NCBI RefSeq assembly: GCF_042677045.1
Contig: NZ_JBHTIH010000003.1
Location: forward strand, 434,001 to 498,000
Origin: Lysobacter_K koreensis
GTDB lineage: Bacteria > Pseudomonadota > Gammaproteobacteria > Xanthomonadales > Xanthomonadaceae
DNA length: 64,000 bases
Direction of reading: 5' to 3'
In this document: positions 46,224 to 54,691 of the stretch, one piece after another
Layout of the letters: each line of letters opens with the position of its first letter
How positions within the stretch are numbered: the first letter of the stretch is position 1
Position numbers and translations under genes: made by a program
The notes under the pieces: generated by a model
The model's database searches: none
Seen by the model: the letters and a program-made list of their open reading frames with translations, nothing else
Told to the model about the DNA's origin: nothing

Positions 46224-47087
46224 TTACCCCAGGCCGGAAACACGCATGTAGGTCGCGATCAGCGGCTCGCCCCAGAAGAACACCACCCAGCCGGCGATCG
46301 CCAGGTACGGGCCGAACGGGATCGGGGTCGCCTTGTCGCGGCCTTTTGCGGCCAGCCAGATCGAGCCGATGATGGCACCGACCAGCGACGACAGCAGGAT
46401 CGTCGGCAGGATGCCCTTCAGTCCGACCCACGCACCGATCGCGGCCAGCAACTTGAAGTCGCCGTGGCCCATCCCTTCCTTGCCGGTGAGCTGCTTGAAC
46501 ACCCACCACACCGACCACAGGCTCAGGTAACCGGCGACCGCGCCGAGCAGTGCCGGCTTCACCGGCATGTACAGGCTGTCGGCGGCCGCGATCAAGCCCA
46601 GCCACATCAATGGCAGTGTCAGCTGGTCGGGCAGCAATTGCGTGCGCAGGTCGATCCCCGACAGCGTGATCAGGAAGCCGCTGAACACCATCGCGCCGAA
46701 GCCTTGCCAGCCGAAGCCGAAACGCCATACGCAGGCCACCATCAGCACCATGGTCAGCAGTTCGATGAGCGGGTACTGCGCCGAGATCGGCGCCTGGCAG
46801 TGACGGCAGCGGCCGCGCAACGCCAGCCAGCTGAGCACCGGGATGTTCTCGTACCAGCTCAGTTGGTGCTTGCAGTGCGGGCAGTGCGAACGCTCGACCA
46901 CGATGCCCGGCGGCGGCGGGTCGTAGGTCTCCGGCTCGCCGAGCATCTCGCGGCTGTCGCGCTGCCACTGCCATTCCAGCCGCCGCGGCAGGCGCAGCAC
47001 CACGACGTTGAAGAAACTGCCCAGCAACAGCCCGAACCCGGCCGCAAGGGGATACCCGAGGGCCGGGTTCTGGTCGAGGAATGCCAT
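46224..47087 (-). CDS. pilD: Prepilin peptidase / N-methyltransferase PilD
   Basis: Inner-membrane aspartyl protease that cleaves prepilin leaders and N-methylates the new end; it serves type IV pili and the type II pseudopilins. It has 287 residues. The cytosolic loop has the zinc cysteines C69-P-H-C72 and C94-R-H-C97. The catalytic aspartates are Asp146 (SGIDLRTQLLPD) and Asp210 (GMGHGDFKLLA). About eight membrane helices. It starts three bases after the pilC stop. Confidence 0.97.
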   Translation of the reverse strand: MAFLDQNPALGYPLAAGFGLLLGSFFNVVVLRLPRRLEWQWQRDSREMLGEPETYDPPPPGIVVERSHCPHCKHQLSWYENIPVLSWLALRGRCRHCQAPISAQYPLIELLTMVLMVACVWRFGFGWQGFGAMVFSGFLITLSGIDLRTQLLPDQLTLPLMWLGLIAAADSLYMPVKPALLGAVAGYLSLWSVWWVFKQLTGKEGMGHGDFKLLAAIGAWVGLKGILPTILLSSLVGAIIGSIWLAAKGRDKATPIPFGPYLAIAGWVVFFWGEPLIATYMRVSGLG

Positions 47088-47090
47088 GGA

Positions 47091-48350
47091 TCAGCCGACC
47101 ACCGCGCCGAGTTTGAAGATCGGCAGATACATGCCAATCACCATGCCGCCCACTACCACGCCCAGGAATACCATGATCATCGGCTCCAGCAGGCTGGCCA
47201 ATGCGTCGACCGCGTTGTTGACCTCCTGCTCGTAGAACTCGGCGACTTTGAACAGCATGGTGTCGAGTGCGCCGGCTTCTTCACCGATCGCGGTCATTTG
47301 CACCACCATGTGCGGGAACAGGTTAACCTGTTTCATTGCCATGTTGACCGAGTAGCCCACTGAGACATCGTCGCGGATACGGTTGACTGCGTCTTCGTAG
47401 ACGGCGTTGCCGGTGGCGCCGGCAACAGTTTCCAATGCCTCGACAAGCGGCACGCCGGCTTTGAATGTCACGCCCAACGTGCGAGCAAATCTCGCGATCG
47501 CCGAGTTGTGCATGATCTGACCTATGACCGGTACCTTGAGGATCATCCGATCAAGGAAGTGCTGGAACGCCAGCGAGCGGTTCTTGGCCATTATGAATAT
47601 GGCCACCATCCCCACGATCGCGATTGCGATCGCCCACCACCAGCCGACCATGAAGTCGCTCAAGTTGATAAGCATCTGGGTGAAAGCGGGCAGGTCTGCG
47701 CCGAAACCTTGGAACACCTGCTCAAACTGCGGCACTACGAAGATCAGCAGGATCGAACTGACGATCAGCGCGACCGCGACCACCATCGCCGGGTAAAACA
47801 TCGCCTTCTTGATCTTGCCTTTCAGCGCTTCGATGTTTTCCTTGTACGTCGCCACCGTATCGAGCACGGTTTCGAGCACGCCTGCCGACTCGCCCGACTT
47901 GACCAGGTTGCGATACAGCTCGTCGAACTGGACTGGATGCTTGCTGAGCGCCTCGTATAAAGACGAGCCGCTTTCGATTTCTGCGCGCACGCCGTTTACC
48001 AGCGCCGACATCCGCGGGTTCTTGCTGCCGTTGGCGATGATCTCCATCGATGTCACGATAGGCACGCCGGCTTTCATCATCGTCGCCAGTTGGCGGCTGA
48101 ATATGGCGATGTCAAGTGGACTGATTTTTTTCCCCGCAGCGCCGCCAAACAAGGGCTTGCCCTTGGCCTTGACCACCTTGGGTGTGATGCCTTGGCGGCG
48201 CAGTTCGGCGCGCAGTGCATTGGCGTTCTTGGCCTGCTGTTCGCCCTTCATCACCTTGCCACGCTTGTCGGTGCCTTCCCAGACAAAAATGGCGAGCGGA
48301 TCAGGTCGGCGGACAACGGCGGGCTTGCGGGTGGTGCGGGTAGCGGACAT
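47091..48350 (-). CDS. pilC: Type IV pilus inner membrane platform protein PilC
   Basis: Polytopic platform that couples the PilB/PilT motors to pilin entry. It has 419 residues. Two homologous T2SSF domains (about 80-205 and 285-405) each end in hydrophobic helices. FSRQLATMMKAGVPIVTSME and FARTLGVTFKAGVPLVEALE are the matching starts of the two repeats. The 75-residue basic N-terminal extension is typical of PilC. Three-base gap to pilB upstream and pilD downstream. Confidence 0.97.
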   Translation of the reverse strand: MSATRTTRKPAVVRRPDPLAIFVWEGTDKRGKVMKGEQQAKNANALRAELRRQGITPKVVKAKGKPLFGGAAGKKISPLDIAIFSRQLATMMKAGVPIVTSMEIIANGSKNPRMSALVNGVRAEIESGSSLYEALSKHPVQFDELYRNLVKSGESAGVLETVLDTVATYKENIEALKGKIKKAMFYPAMVVAVALIVSSILLIFVVPQFEQVFQGFGADLPAFTQMLINLSDFMVGWWWAIAIAIVGMVAIFIMAKNRSLAFQHFLDRMILKVPVIGQIMHNSAIARFARTLGVTFKAGVPLVEALETVAGATGNAVYEDAVNRIRDDVSVGYSVNMAMKQVNLFPHMVVQMTAIGEEAGALDTMLFKVAEFYEQEVNNAVDALASLLEPMIMVFLGVVVGGMVIGMYLPIFKLGAVVG

Positions 48351-48353
48351 GGG

Positions 48354-50075
48354 TTAGTCCTTGGTTACGCGGTTGATTTCGGCCAGGCTGGTCACGCCAT
48401 TCATGGCCTTAATAAGGGCGGAGCGGCGCAGGTCTGCAATGCCTGACCTGCGTGCAGCATCGGCAATCTGCATGGCGTTGCCGCCTTCGAGGACGATGGC
48501 CTGGATCTCGTCGCTCATCGGCATCACCTGGTAAATGCCGGTGCGGCCCTTGTAGCCCTCGGTGCATTCGGGGCAGCCGACGGCTTCGTAGAGTTTGAAG
48601 CCCGTGGCTACTTCCGCGGCGCTGAAACCTTCCGCCAAGAGCGCGTGCTCGGGCAAATGGACCTCGCGCTTGCAGTCATGCAGGCGGCGCGCGAGGCGCT
48701 GGGCGATCACCAACGTCACCGATGAAGTGATGTTGAATGGGGCCACCCCCATGTTCATTAGGCGCGCGATAGTCTGCGGGGCATCGTTGGTGTGCAGGGT
48801 CGATAACACCATGTGGCCCGTCTGCGCGGCCTTGATCGCGATCTCGGCCGTTTCCAAGTCGCGGATTTCGCCGACCATGATGACGTCCGGATCCTGGCGC
48901 AGAAAACTGCGCAGCGCCGCGGCGAACGTCATGCCGCGCTTTACGTTCATCTGTACCTGGTTGATGCCCGGAACGCGAATCTCGACGGGATCCTCGACCG
49001 TAGAGATGTTGCGCTCGTCGTTATTAAGGATGTTGAGGCCCGTATATAGCGACACTGTCTTGCCCGAACCGGTCGGGCCGGTGACCAGCACCATGCCGTA
49101 GGGCTTGGCCAGCGCTTCCTCGTATAGTTTGCGCTGGTTGTCCTCGTAGCCGAGCTTGTCGATACCGAGCTTGGCGGCGCTAGCATCCAGGATGCGCAGC
49201 ACCACCTTCTCACCGAACAGGGTCGGCAGGGTGCTCATGCGGAAGTCGATCTGCTTGGTCTTGGACAGGTTGAGCTTCATGCGGCCGTCCTGCGGCACGC
49301 GCTTCTCGGCGATGTCCAGTTGCGCCATCACCTTGAGGCGGGCGGAGATTCGCGCCTGCAGGCTGGGCGGAACCTTGGCCACCTGCTTGAGCAGACCGTC
49401 GATGCGCAGGCGCACCCGGTATTCAGTCTCATAGGGCTCGAAATGGATGTCCGAGGCGCCGCGGCGGATCGCGTCGACTAACACCTTGTTGACGAACTTC
49501 ACCACCGGGGTGTCGTCGGTCTTGGCGTCGATCCCCGTGTCGGTGGTCAGCTCGGGCTCGTTGCTGACGTCCAGGCTATCCATGCCTTCTTCATCACCCG
49601 CAGCTTCAGAGAGCGCATCGCTGGACTCCAGCCACTGCTCGATGGTGCGCTGCAGCTTGTCCTCGTCGACCAGGATCGTCTCCACAACCAGATTGGTCTG
49701 GAACTTGATCTCGTCGATCGCGGCGGCATTGGTCGGATCGGAGATGCCTAGAAACAAGCGGTTGCCGCGCTTGAACAGCGGCAGGACGTTGTGCTTGCGC
49801 ACCAGCGCTTCGCTGACGATCTTGATCGCGGACTGGGCCGGGTCCATGGCGGTCACGTCGAGTAGTGGTACGCCGAACTCAATTGAGTTGGCAGCCGCCA
49901 TTTGCGCTGAGCTGACCAGCCGGTGTTCGGCGAGATGCTGGGCAATGGGCTTTCGCTCGGCGATTGCGGCCTCCAGAGCGTTACGCGCGGCATGTTCGTC
50001 GAGCGCGCCGTCCAGCACCAAACGCCGGGCGATGCCGGTGATGCCAACCAAGTTAGCCGTGGCGACGGTACTCAT
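48354..50075 (-). CDS. pilB: Type IV pilus extension ATPase PilB
   Basis: Hexameric motor for pilus extension. It has 573 residues from the ATG at 50073-50075, which has GAGGTT upstream; the open frame runs 17 codons further without support. The N-terminal MshEN-like domain (residues 1-160) is a possible c-di-GMP-binding module. The motor has SDIHFEPYETEYRVRLRIDG, Walker A GPTGSGKT (333-340), the Asp box, Walker B DPDVIMVGEIRD, and a metal-binding region HDCKREV with GCPEC. A spacer with the pilA terminator separates it from pilA. Confidence 0.96.
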   Translation of the reverse strand: MSTVATANLVGITGIARRLVLDGALDEHAARNALEAAIAERKPIAQHLAEHRLVSSAQMAAANSIEFGVPLLDVTAMDPAQSAIKIVSEALVRKHNVLPLFKRGNRLFLGISDPTNAAAIDEIKFQTNLVVETILVDEDKLQRTIEQWLESSDALSEAAGDEEGMDSLDVSNEPELTTDTGIDAKTDDTPVVKFVNKVLVDAIRRGASDIHFEPYETEYRVRLRIDGLLKQVAKVPPSLQARISARLKVMAQLDIAEKRVPQDGRMKLNLSKTKQIDFRMSTLPTLFGEKVVLRILDASAAKLGIDKLGYEDNQRKLYEEALAKPYGMVLVTGPTGSGKTVSLYTGLNILNNDERNISTVEDPVEIRVPGINQVQMNVKRGMTFAAALRSFLRQDPDVIMVGEIRDLETAEIAIKAAQTGHMVLSTLHTNDAPQTIARLMNMGVAPFNITSSVTLVIAQRLARRLHDCKREVHLPEHALLAEGFSAAEVATGFKLYEAVGCPECTEGYKGRTGIYQVMPMSDEIQAIVLEGGNAMQIADAARRSGIADLRRSALIKAMNGVTSLAEINRVTKD

Positions 50076-50190
50076 AATGAACCTCAGTATTTCCCCAAGC
50101 CGACTGTACCGCAAAGTCTGCGACACGCGAGGCGATGACGAGCACGTTTGCGTGCATCTGACGGCACTTATCGGACCTGAGGCGGCTCAC

Positions 50191-50219
50191 AAAAAAGCCC
50201 CGGCTGGCGCCGGGGCTTA
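50191..50219 (-). terminator. Rho-independent terminator of pilA
   Basis: On the minus strand the hairpin AAGCCCCGGCG-cca-GCCGGGGCTT is followed by TTTT, 54 bases after the pilA stop. It should separate abundant pilA mRNA from pilBCD. Confidence 0.9.
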
Positions 50220-50272
50220 GGTATCTCAGGCAGGCGTCAAATGAAACCGCCCCCATTGTTTGGCGCAAACAA

Positions 50273-50692
50273 TTAGACGCGGCACTCGGCCGGGCGGTAC
50301 TTGGCCTGCAACGTTCCGGTCAAGCAGGTCCAGGTGACGTTGGTGGCCGGAGGCGTACCAACAACCAGCGCCGGAGCCGGGGTGAAGATAATGGTGCCGC
50401 CGCCCGCGCGAGCGGTGGTGGTCAGGGTGACGATGCCAGTGGCGCCGATTGCAACACTCGCCGTGTTGTTCGTTGCGGTCGGCGGAACGTAGCCGCTGGC
50501 GAAAGCGTTGCCATTGGCGGCGTTCTCGACGACGCTGACCTTGGCAGCGGACACAAGGCCCATGCCTTCTGCGACGCGGGCGCGGACGGTGTAGTCCTGA
50601 TAGGCCGGCAGCGCGATCGCGGCCAGGATCGCGATGATCGCGACGACGATCATCAGTTCGATGAGGGTGAAACCTTGCTGGTTGTTCTTCAT
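50273..50692 (-). CDS. pilA: Type IV major pilin PilA
   Basis: Structural subunit of type IV pili. A 139-residue type IVa prepilin: short leader MKNNQQG cleaved before Phe8, then FTLIELMIVVAIIAILAAIA with the conserved Glu at mature position 5. The C-terminal disulfide loop is formed by Cys123 and Cys137. It lies between pilR and pilB with its own sigma-54-type promoter and terminator. The ribosome site on the minus strand is CCTAGGGG-type, about eight bases from the ATG. The surface loops are strain-specific, as usual. Confidence 0.95.
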   Translation of the reverse strand: MKNNQQGFTLIELMIVVAIIAILAAIALPAYQDYTVRARVAEGMGLVSAAKVSVVENAANGNAFASGYVPPTATNNTASVAIGATGIVTLTTTARAGGGTIIFTPAPALVVGTPPATNVTWTCLTGTLQAKYRPAECRV

Positions 50693-50793
50693 GGTGTATC
50701 CCCTAGGAGGTTAGTGAACTTCACGTGCCTGCAGGTCCGGCGTCCCCGGTCCATCGGCTTGCCGTGCGTGCTGCACGTGCACCAGAAGCATAC

Positions 50794-50809
50794 GCACAAC
50801 CCATGCCAA
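50794..50809 (-). promoter_or_regulatory. Sigma-54 (RpoN) promoter of pilA
   Basis: On the minus strand this reads TTGGCATGGGTTGTGC. GG and GC are separated by exactly 10 bases, as in the TGGCAC-N5-TTGC consensus (-24/-12). It would start transcription about 90 bases before pilA. The neighbouring pilR encodes a sigma-54 activator, which supports the call. Confidence 0.7.
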
Positions 50810-50884
50810 CTCCCATATTCGGCGAATAAATATTCCAAAGTGACAGGCCGATCACGATTGCGGTTTGGCATGAAACTTCGAAGT

Positions 50885-50924
50885 TGACGTGTAGCGTCAC
50901 TATTTTTGTCCGAGTGACGTTGTC
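50885..50924. promoter_or_regulatory. Possible PilR-binding upstream sequence
   Basis: TGACG-tgtag-CGTCA (50885-50899) is a perfect dyad. TGTC-N10-TGTC (50907-50910 and 50921-50924) fits the spaced TGTC repeats described for PilR in Pseudomonas. Both lie about 80 to 130 bases upstream of the sigma-54 promoter, the usual distance for an enhancer site. Confidence 0.45.
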
Positions 50925-51259
50925 CGTCAGTCTGGCGGCTAGGTATGAAAATGGCTGCAGCAATCCGCAATAGCAGCATAGAACCGGCGATCAAGTCTGC
51001 CGCGGCTCGCCACCTGAATGTCGAACATGCCGTATCTCACCATCCAGCCAGCGCTCGCAAGCGGCGCTGGGACCGAATCGATCGACGTGTGGCGGGTGCT
51101 ACATGCGCATCGGGAGATCCCAGGCTTTTCCCGGGTGAGCGTTGAGCAAATGGACACGCCGGGACGCCCCTTGGGCACGATCGCACCCCAGTCAGGAGTA
51201 GGCGAGACGCTCAAGAGCGCCCTCTAGCTTTCTCATGTGAACATGAAGGGGGAACCCCT
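50925..51259. other. Gene-poor spacer between the pilA control region and pilR
   Basis: About 335 bases of lower GC bias. Two short overlapping plus-strand frames (66 codons at 50945-51145 and 69 codons at 51018-51227) and one minus-strand frame (91 codons) exist. None has a recognised domain and only the first has a possible ribosome site (AGG close to the ATG). It could be the remnant of a lost gene. Near 51220-51259 an imperfect hairpin (GAAGGGGGAACCCCTTC) follows the pilR stop and may end pilR transcription. Confidence 0.4.
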
Positions 51260-52675
51260 TCAATCGATCCCGAGCTTCTTCAGCTTGTAGCGCAGCGCCC
51301 GGAAGGTGATGCCCAGCGCCGCCGCGGTGCGGGTCTTGTTGTAGCGGTTTTCCTGCAGGGCGTGCTGGATCGCGGCGCGCTCGATTTCCGAGATGTACGA
51401 CGGCAGCGCGCTGGTGGCGGTGTCGCGCGGGTCGAGGGTGCGCGGGTCGATACCGGCGGCCGGGCTGATCGAAGCCTGCGGCGCGCCATGCGATGCGGTG
51501 GCCGGGGTGGCGGCGGGACCTGCGGCCTTGGGCAGGGCCAGGTCGCTGGCCTCGATGCAGTCGCCTTCGGCCATCGCCAGCGAGCGTTCGAGGATGTTCT
51601 CCAGTTCGCGCACGTTGCCGGGGAACGGGTAGGCCTGCAGCGCCTCCAGGGCGTCGTCGCAGAGCTTGGGCTCGGCGCGGCCCTGGGTGCCGGCGAGGCG
51701 GCTGAGGACGTTCGCGGACAGGCCAGGCAGGTCCTCGAGGCGCTCGCGCAGCGGCGGCACGCGCAGTTCGATGACGTTGATGCGGTAGTAGAGGTCGTGG
51801 CGGAAGCGGCCGTCCTCGACCAGCGCGGCCAGGTTCTTGTGGGTGGCCGAGAGGATCCGCACGTCGACCACGGCTTCGTTGTTGGCGCCGACCGCGCGGA
51901 TCGATTTTTCCTGGATCGCGCGCAGCAGCTTGACCTGCATCGGCAGCGGCAGCTCGGCGACCTCGTCGAGGAACAAGGTGCCGCCGTCGGCCGCCTGGAA
52001 CAGGCCGGGCTTGTCGGCGTGGGCGCCGGTGAAACTGCCTTTCTTGTGGCCGAAGAACTCGCTTTCCATCAGCTCGGCCGGGATCGCGCCGCAGTTGACG
52101 GGCACGAACGGGCCGGCGGCGCGGCCGCTTTCGGCGTGGATGGTGCGGGCGACCAGTTCCTTGCCGACCCCGGACTCGCCGGCGATGTACACCGGCGCCT
52201 GGCTGCGCGCGACCTTGGCGATGGTGGCGCGCAGCGAGGTCATCGCCGAGGAGTCGCCGTACAGGCGGGTGGCGACCGAGCCGGGCGGGGTGGTGCGGCG
52301 CTTCTCGTGCAGTTCCAGCGCGTGGCGGACCAGGTCGCGCAGCACCGCCAGGTCGACCGGTTTGGCGACGAAATCGAAGGCGCCGGCCTTCAACGCCTCG
52401 ACCGCGGCCTCGACGTTGCCGAACGCGGTGATCATCGCGACCGGGGTATTGGGGAATTTCTGTGTGATCTCGGCGATGACCTCCAGGCCGGAGCCATCGG
52501 GCAGCCGCATGTCGGTCAGGCACAGGTCGTAGCGGTTGCGCGCCAGCTGGCTGTGCGCCTCGCCGACGGTGGAGGCGGTATCGCAACGCAGGCCCATGCG
52601 GCCCAGGGTCATGACCAGCAACTCGCGGATATCGCGCTCGTCGTCGACCACCAATGCACTACGGGTTTCAGTCAT
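51260..52675 (-). CDS. pilR: Sigma-54-dependent response regulator PilR
   Basis: Activates pilA with RpoN when phosphorylated by PilS. It has 471 residues from the ATG at 52673-52675. The receiver domain has acidic DDE near residue 11 and phospho-acceptor Asp55 (CLTDMRLPDGSG). The AAA+ domain has Walker A GESGVGKE, the sigma-54 contact loop GSFTGA (GAFTGA variant), Walker B GGTLFLDEV and the arginine-finger region. The C-terminal Fis-type helix-turn-helix is TRTAAALGITFRALRYKLKK. The spacer to pilS holds a repeat element. Confidence 0.96.
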   Translation of the reverse strand: MTETRSALVVDDERDIRELLVMTLGRMGLRCDTASTVGEAHSQLARNRYDLCLTDMRLPDGSGLEVIAEITQKFPNTPVAMITAFGNVEAAVEALKAGAFDFVAKPVDLAVLRDLVRHALELHEKRRTTPPGSVATRLYGDSSAMTSLRATIAKVARSQAPVYIAGESGVGKELVARTIHAESGRAAGPFVPVNCGAIPAELMESEFFGHKKGSFTGAHADKPGLFQAADGGTLFLDEVAELPLPMQVKLLRAIQEKSIRAVGANNEAVVDVRILSATHKNLAALVEDGRFRHDLYYRINVIELRVPPLRERLEDLPGLSANVLSRLAGTQGRAEPKLCDDALEALQAYPFPGNVRELENILERSLAMAEGDCIEASDLALPKAAGPAATPATASHGAPQASISPAAGIDPRTLDPRDTATSALPSYISEIERAAIQHALQENRYNKTRTAAALGITFRALRYKLKKLGID

Positions 52676-52755
52676 ACGGGCACGATAGCCGATGCGATCG
52701 GTCGGGGCCAAGCAGGCGGTGTTCGGGCGGGGCGGGAGCGTGGCGGAAGAACAAA

Positions 52756-52798
52756 GCAGGATCCCCCTTGACCCCTCCTCTTGCAAAGGGGGAAACCA
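52756..52798. repeat. AAATCC...CCCTTT/AAAGGG-type repeat, copy 4, between pilS and pilR
   Basis: TCCCCCTT (52762-52769) and AAGGGGGA (about 52786-52793) pair around a 16-base centre containing CCCCTCC. The sequence GCAGGATCCCCC...CAAAGGGGGAA matches the other copies. It sits in the 183-base gap between the pilS stop and the pilR start, where these genes are usually nearly contiguous. Confidence 0.65.
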
Positions 52799-52858
52799 TC
52801 CACCCCGGGGCGCTCATCTACCTCCGTACGCAGGACTAGAGGTAGGGCTGGGCGCGCC

Positions 52859-54478
52859 TCAGCCCGCCCGCATCCCGTTCGCGTCCGGCAGGCGGATGCG
52901 GAAGCAGCCGCCGCCGGCCGGCGAGGCCACGTAGTCGAGGGTGGCCTGGTTGGCACGGCACAGCTCGCGGGCGATATACAGGCCCAGCCCGGTGCCGTGC
53001 GGCGAGGTGGTGAAGAACGGTCGGAACAGCCGCGAGGCGACCGCTTCCGGGATCCCGGGGCCGCGATCGAGCACCTCGACCATCGGCGCGCCATAGGCAT
53101 CGGACTGCACGTGCACGCTGACCCGGGCCGGCTCGCCGGGCATGCGGCCGTAGCTGAGTGCGTTGCTGACCAGCACCGTCAGCACCTGGTGCAGCTGGTG
53201 CGGGTCGGCCAGCGCCACCAGCTGGGTCGGGGTACCGGTCGCGCGCAGGGTGTCGTTGTCGAGCGGGTGGATGTTGAGGTAGTCCTCGACGAAGTGGCGG
53301 GTAAAGCCCACCAGCTCGACCTGCTCGGGCTTGGCCGGCTCGCGCCGGGCCAGCCCCAGCACGTTCTCGACGATGCCGTTCATGCGCTGGCACTGCTGGT
53401 GGACGATCTGCAGCAGGCGGCGGTCGGAGAACGGGATGTCCTGGGATTCTTCCAGCAGCTGCACGGCGTAGCTGATCGCCGCCAGCGGGTTGCGGATCTC
53501 GTGCGCGAGGCTGGCCGAGAACCGCCCCAACGTGGCCAGGGTGATCGATTCGGCGCGGCGCGACAGCAGCGAGGTGTCGTCGAGGAAGATCAGCGCCTGG
53601 TCGCTGCCGGCCAGCAGGCGGGTGAAGGCGGGCACGATCTCCGGCAGGTCCGGCGCCAGCAGCAGCGGGGTGTCGTCGGCCTGGCCGTCGCTGCGCCACT
53701 GCGCCAGACGCCGCGCGAGTTCGGGCATGGCGACGGCGAGGTCGCGGTGGCCGTGCTCGGCGCCGTCGTCGACCTCGCCGAGCAGCAGCGTCGCCGCTTC
53801 GTTCGCCAGCCGCAGCCGGCCCTGGCCGTCGACCAGCAGCACGCCGGTGCGCAGGCGGCGGATGATCAGCTCGTTGACCTCGGCCAGGTGCGCGGCCTGC
53901 GCGCCGTGACGCGCGGCCAGCTCGTAGCTGGCGCGCATCTGCCGGCCCAGCGCGCTCATCAGGGTGGCGATGGCGATGTAGCCGATCGCGAACATCACCG
54001 GTTCGGCGCGCGAACGGCCGCTGCCGTCGTCGAACACCTCGCTCCAGGCGTACTCGCCAACCAGCGCCAGCGCCGCCACGATCGCGGTGCCGATGCCCAG
54101 CCGCGGCGGCAGCAGCAGCGCGGCCGCGCCGACGTTGAACATCAGCATCAATGCGATCCCGGTGCCGGCGGCGGGGGTGGCGTGCATCGCCAGCACGCCG
54201 AAGAACAGGTCGCTGGCGATGCCGGCCAGGGCGACGTTGCGCGGGTCGCCGCCGCGGCCGCTGGCGAACAGCAGCATCGCGATGAAGAAGTAGGCGATCG
54301 CCAGCGAGCGGGCGAACAGTTCGTGGCGCGGCTCGTCGAGGAAACCGGCCAGTGGCCCGAACAGCGCCAGCACCAGCAGCGCCGCTTCCAGGATCCGGTA
54401 GAGGTTGAAGAGGCGAAGCTCGCGGCGGACCACGCGGTCGGCCTCGGCGACGTCGATGGCGGCGATCTCTAGCGGCAA
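52859..54478 (-). CDS. pilS: Sensor histidine kinase PilS
   Basis: Membrane kinase controlling pilA through PilR. It has 539 residues. Six N-terminal membrane helices (about 25-175) are followed by a PAS-like domain (about 200-305). The kinase core has the phospho-acceptor His326 in SASLAHEIRNPL, the N box QVLTVLVSNALSYG, and the G boxes VEVLDRGPGIPE, FRPFFTT and GTGLGLYIA. It is divergent from sucC. The long transmembrane part fits PilS, which in Pseudomonas senses pilin in the membrane. Confidence 0.95.
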   Translation of the reverse strand: MPLEIAAIDVAEADRVVRRELRLFNLYRILEAALLVLALFGPLAGFLDEPRHELFARSLAIAYFFIAMLLFASGRGGDPRNVALAGIASDLFFGVLAMHATPAAGTGIALMLMFNVGAAALLLPPRLGIGTAIVAALALVGEYAWSEVFDDGSGRSRAEPVMFAIGYIAIATLMSALGRQMRASYELAARHGAQAAHLAEVNELIIRRLRTGVLLVDGQGRLRLANEAATLLLGEVDDGAEHGHRDLAVAMPELARRLAQWRSDGQADDTPLLLAPDLPEIVPAFTRLLAGSDQALIFLDDTSLLSRRAESITLATLGRFSASLAHEIRNPLAAISYAVQLLEESQDIPFSDRRLLQIVHQQCQRMNGIVENVLGLARREPAKPEQVELVGFTRHFVEDYLNIHPLDNDTLRATGTPTQLVALADPHQLHQVLTVLVSNALSYGRMPGEPARVSVHVQSDAYGAPMVEVLDRGPGIPEAVASRLFRPFFTTSPHGTGLGLYIARELCRANQATLDYVASPAGGGCFRIRLPDANGMRAG

Positions 54479-54614
54479 GCGGGCGTCCTGCGCGGCGGGC
54501 TGGCGCGAGTATAGGCACGTTCACGCCCTGGGCCCTGCGGCGAAGCGGCGGCTTGCGCCTCGCCCCGCACGGCCGCGGCGGCTCCGCGTTTTGCCCGCGC
54601 CGCCGCGATGGGCG

Positions 54615-54620
54615 ACAATG
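54615..54620 (+). promoter_or_regulatory. Probable -10 element of sucCD
   Basis: GACAAT followed by GCGG, matching the CGACAATGCG block before rnpB. It would leave a leader of about 65 bases before sucC. Lies in the 213-base gap between divergent pilS and sucC. Confidence 0.45.
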
Positions 54621-54691
54621 CGGCCCCCTCGCGCCATGGCCTTTTCATGGGCAACCCGGCGCGGGTCGTCTTCCACTCCCCTCGGTGACGC

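Noticed and set aside
50945..51227. Two short plus-strand frames between pilA and pilR (66 and 69 codons)
   Set aside because: They overlap each other in different frames, only one has a possible ribosome site, and neither has a known domain. Kept only as a possible gene remnant.
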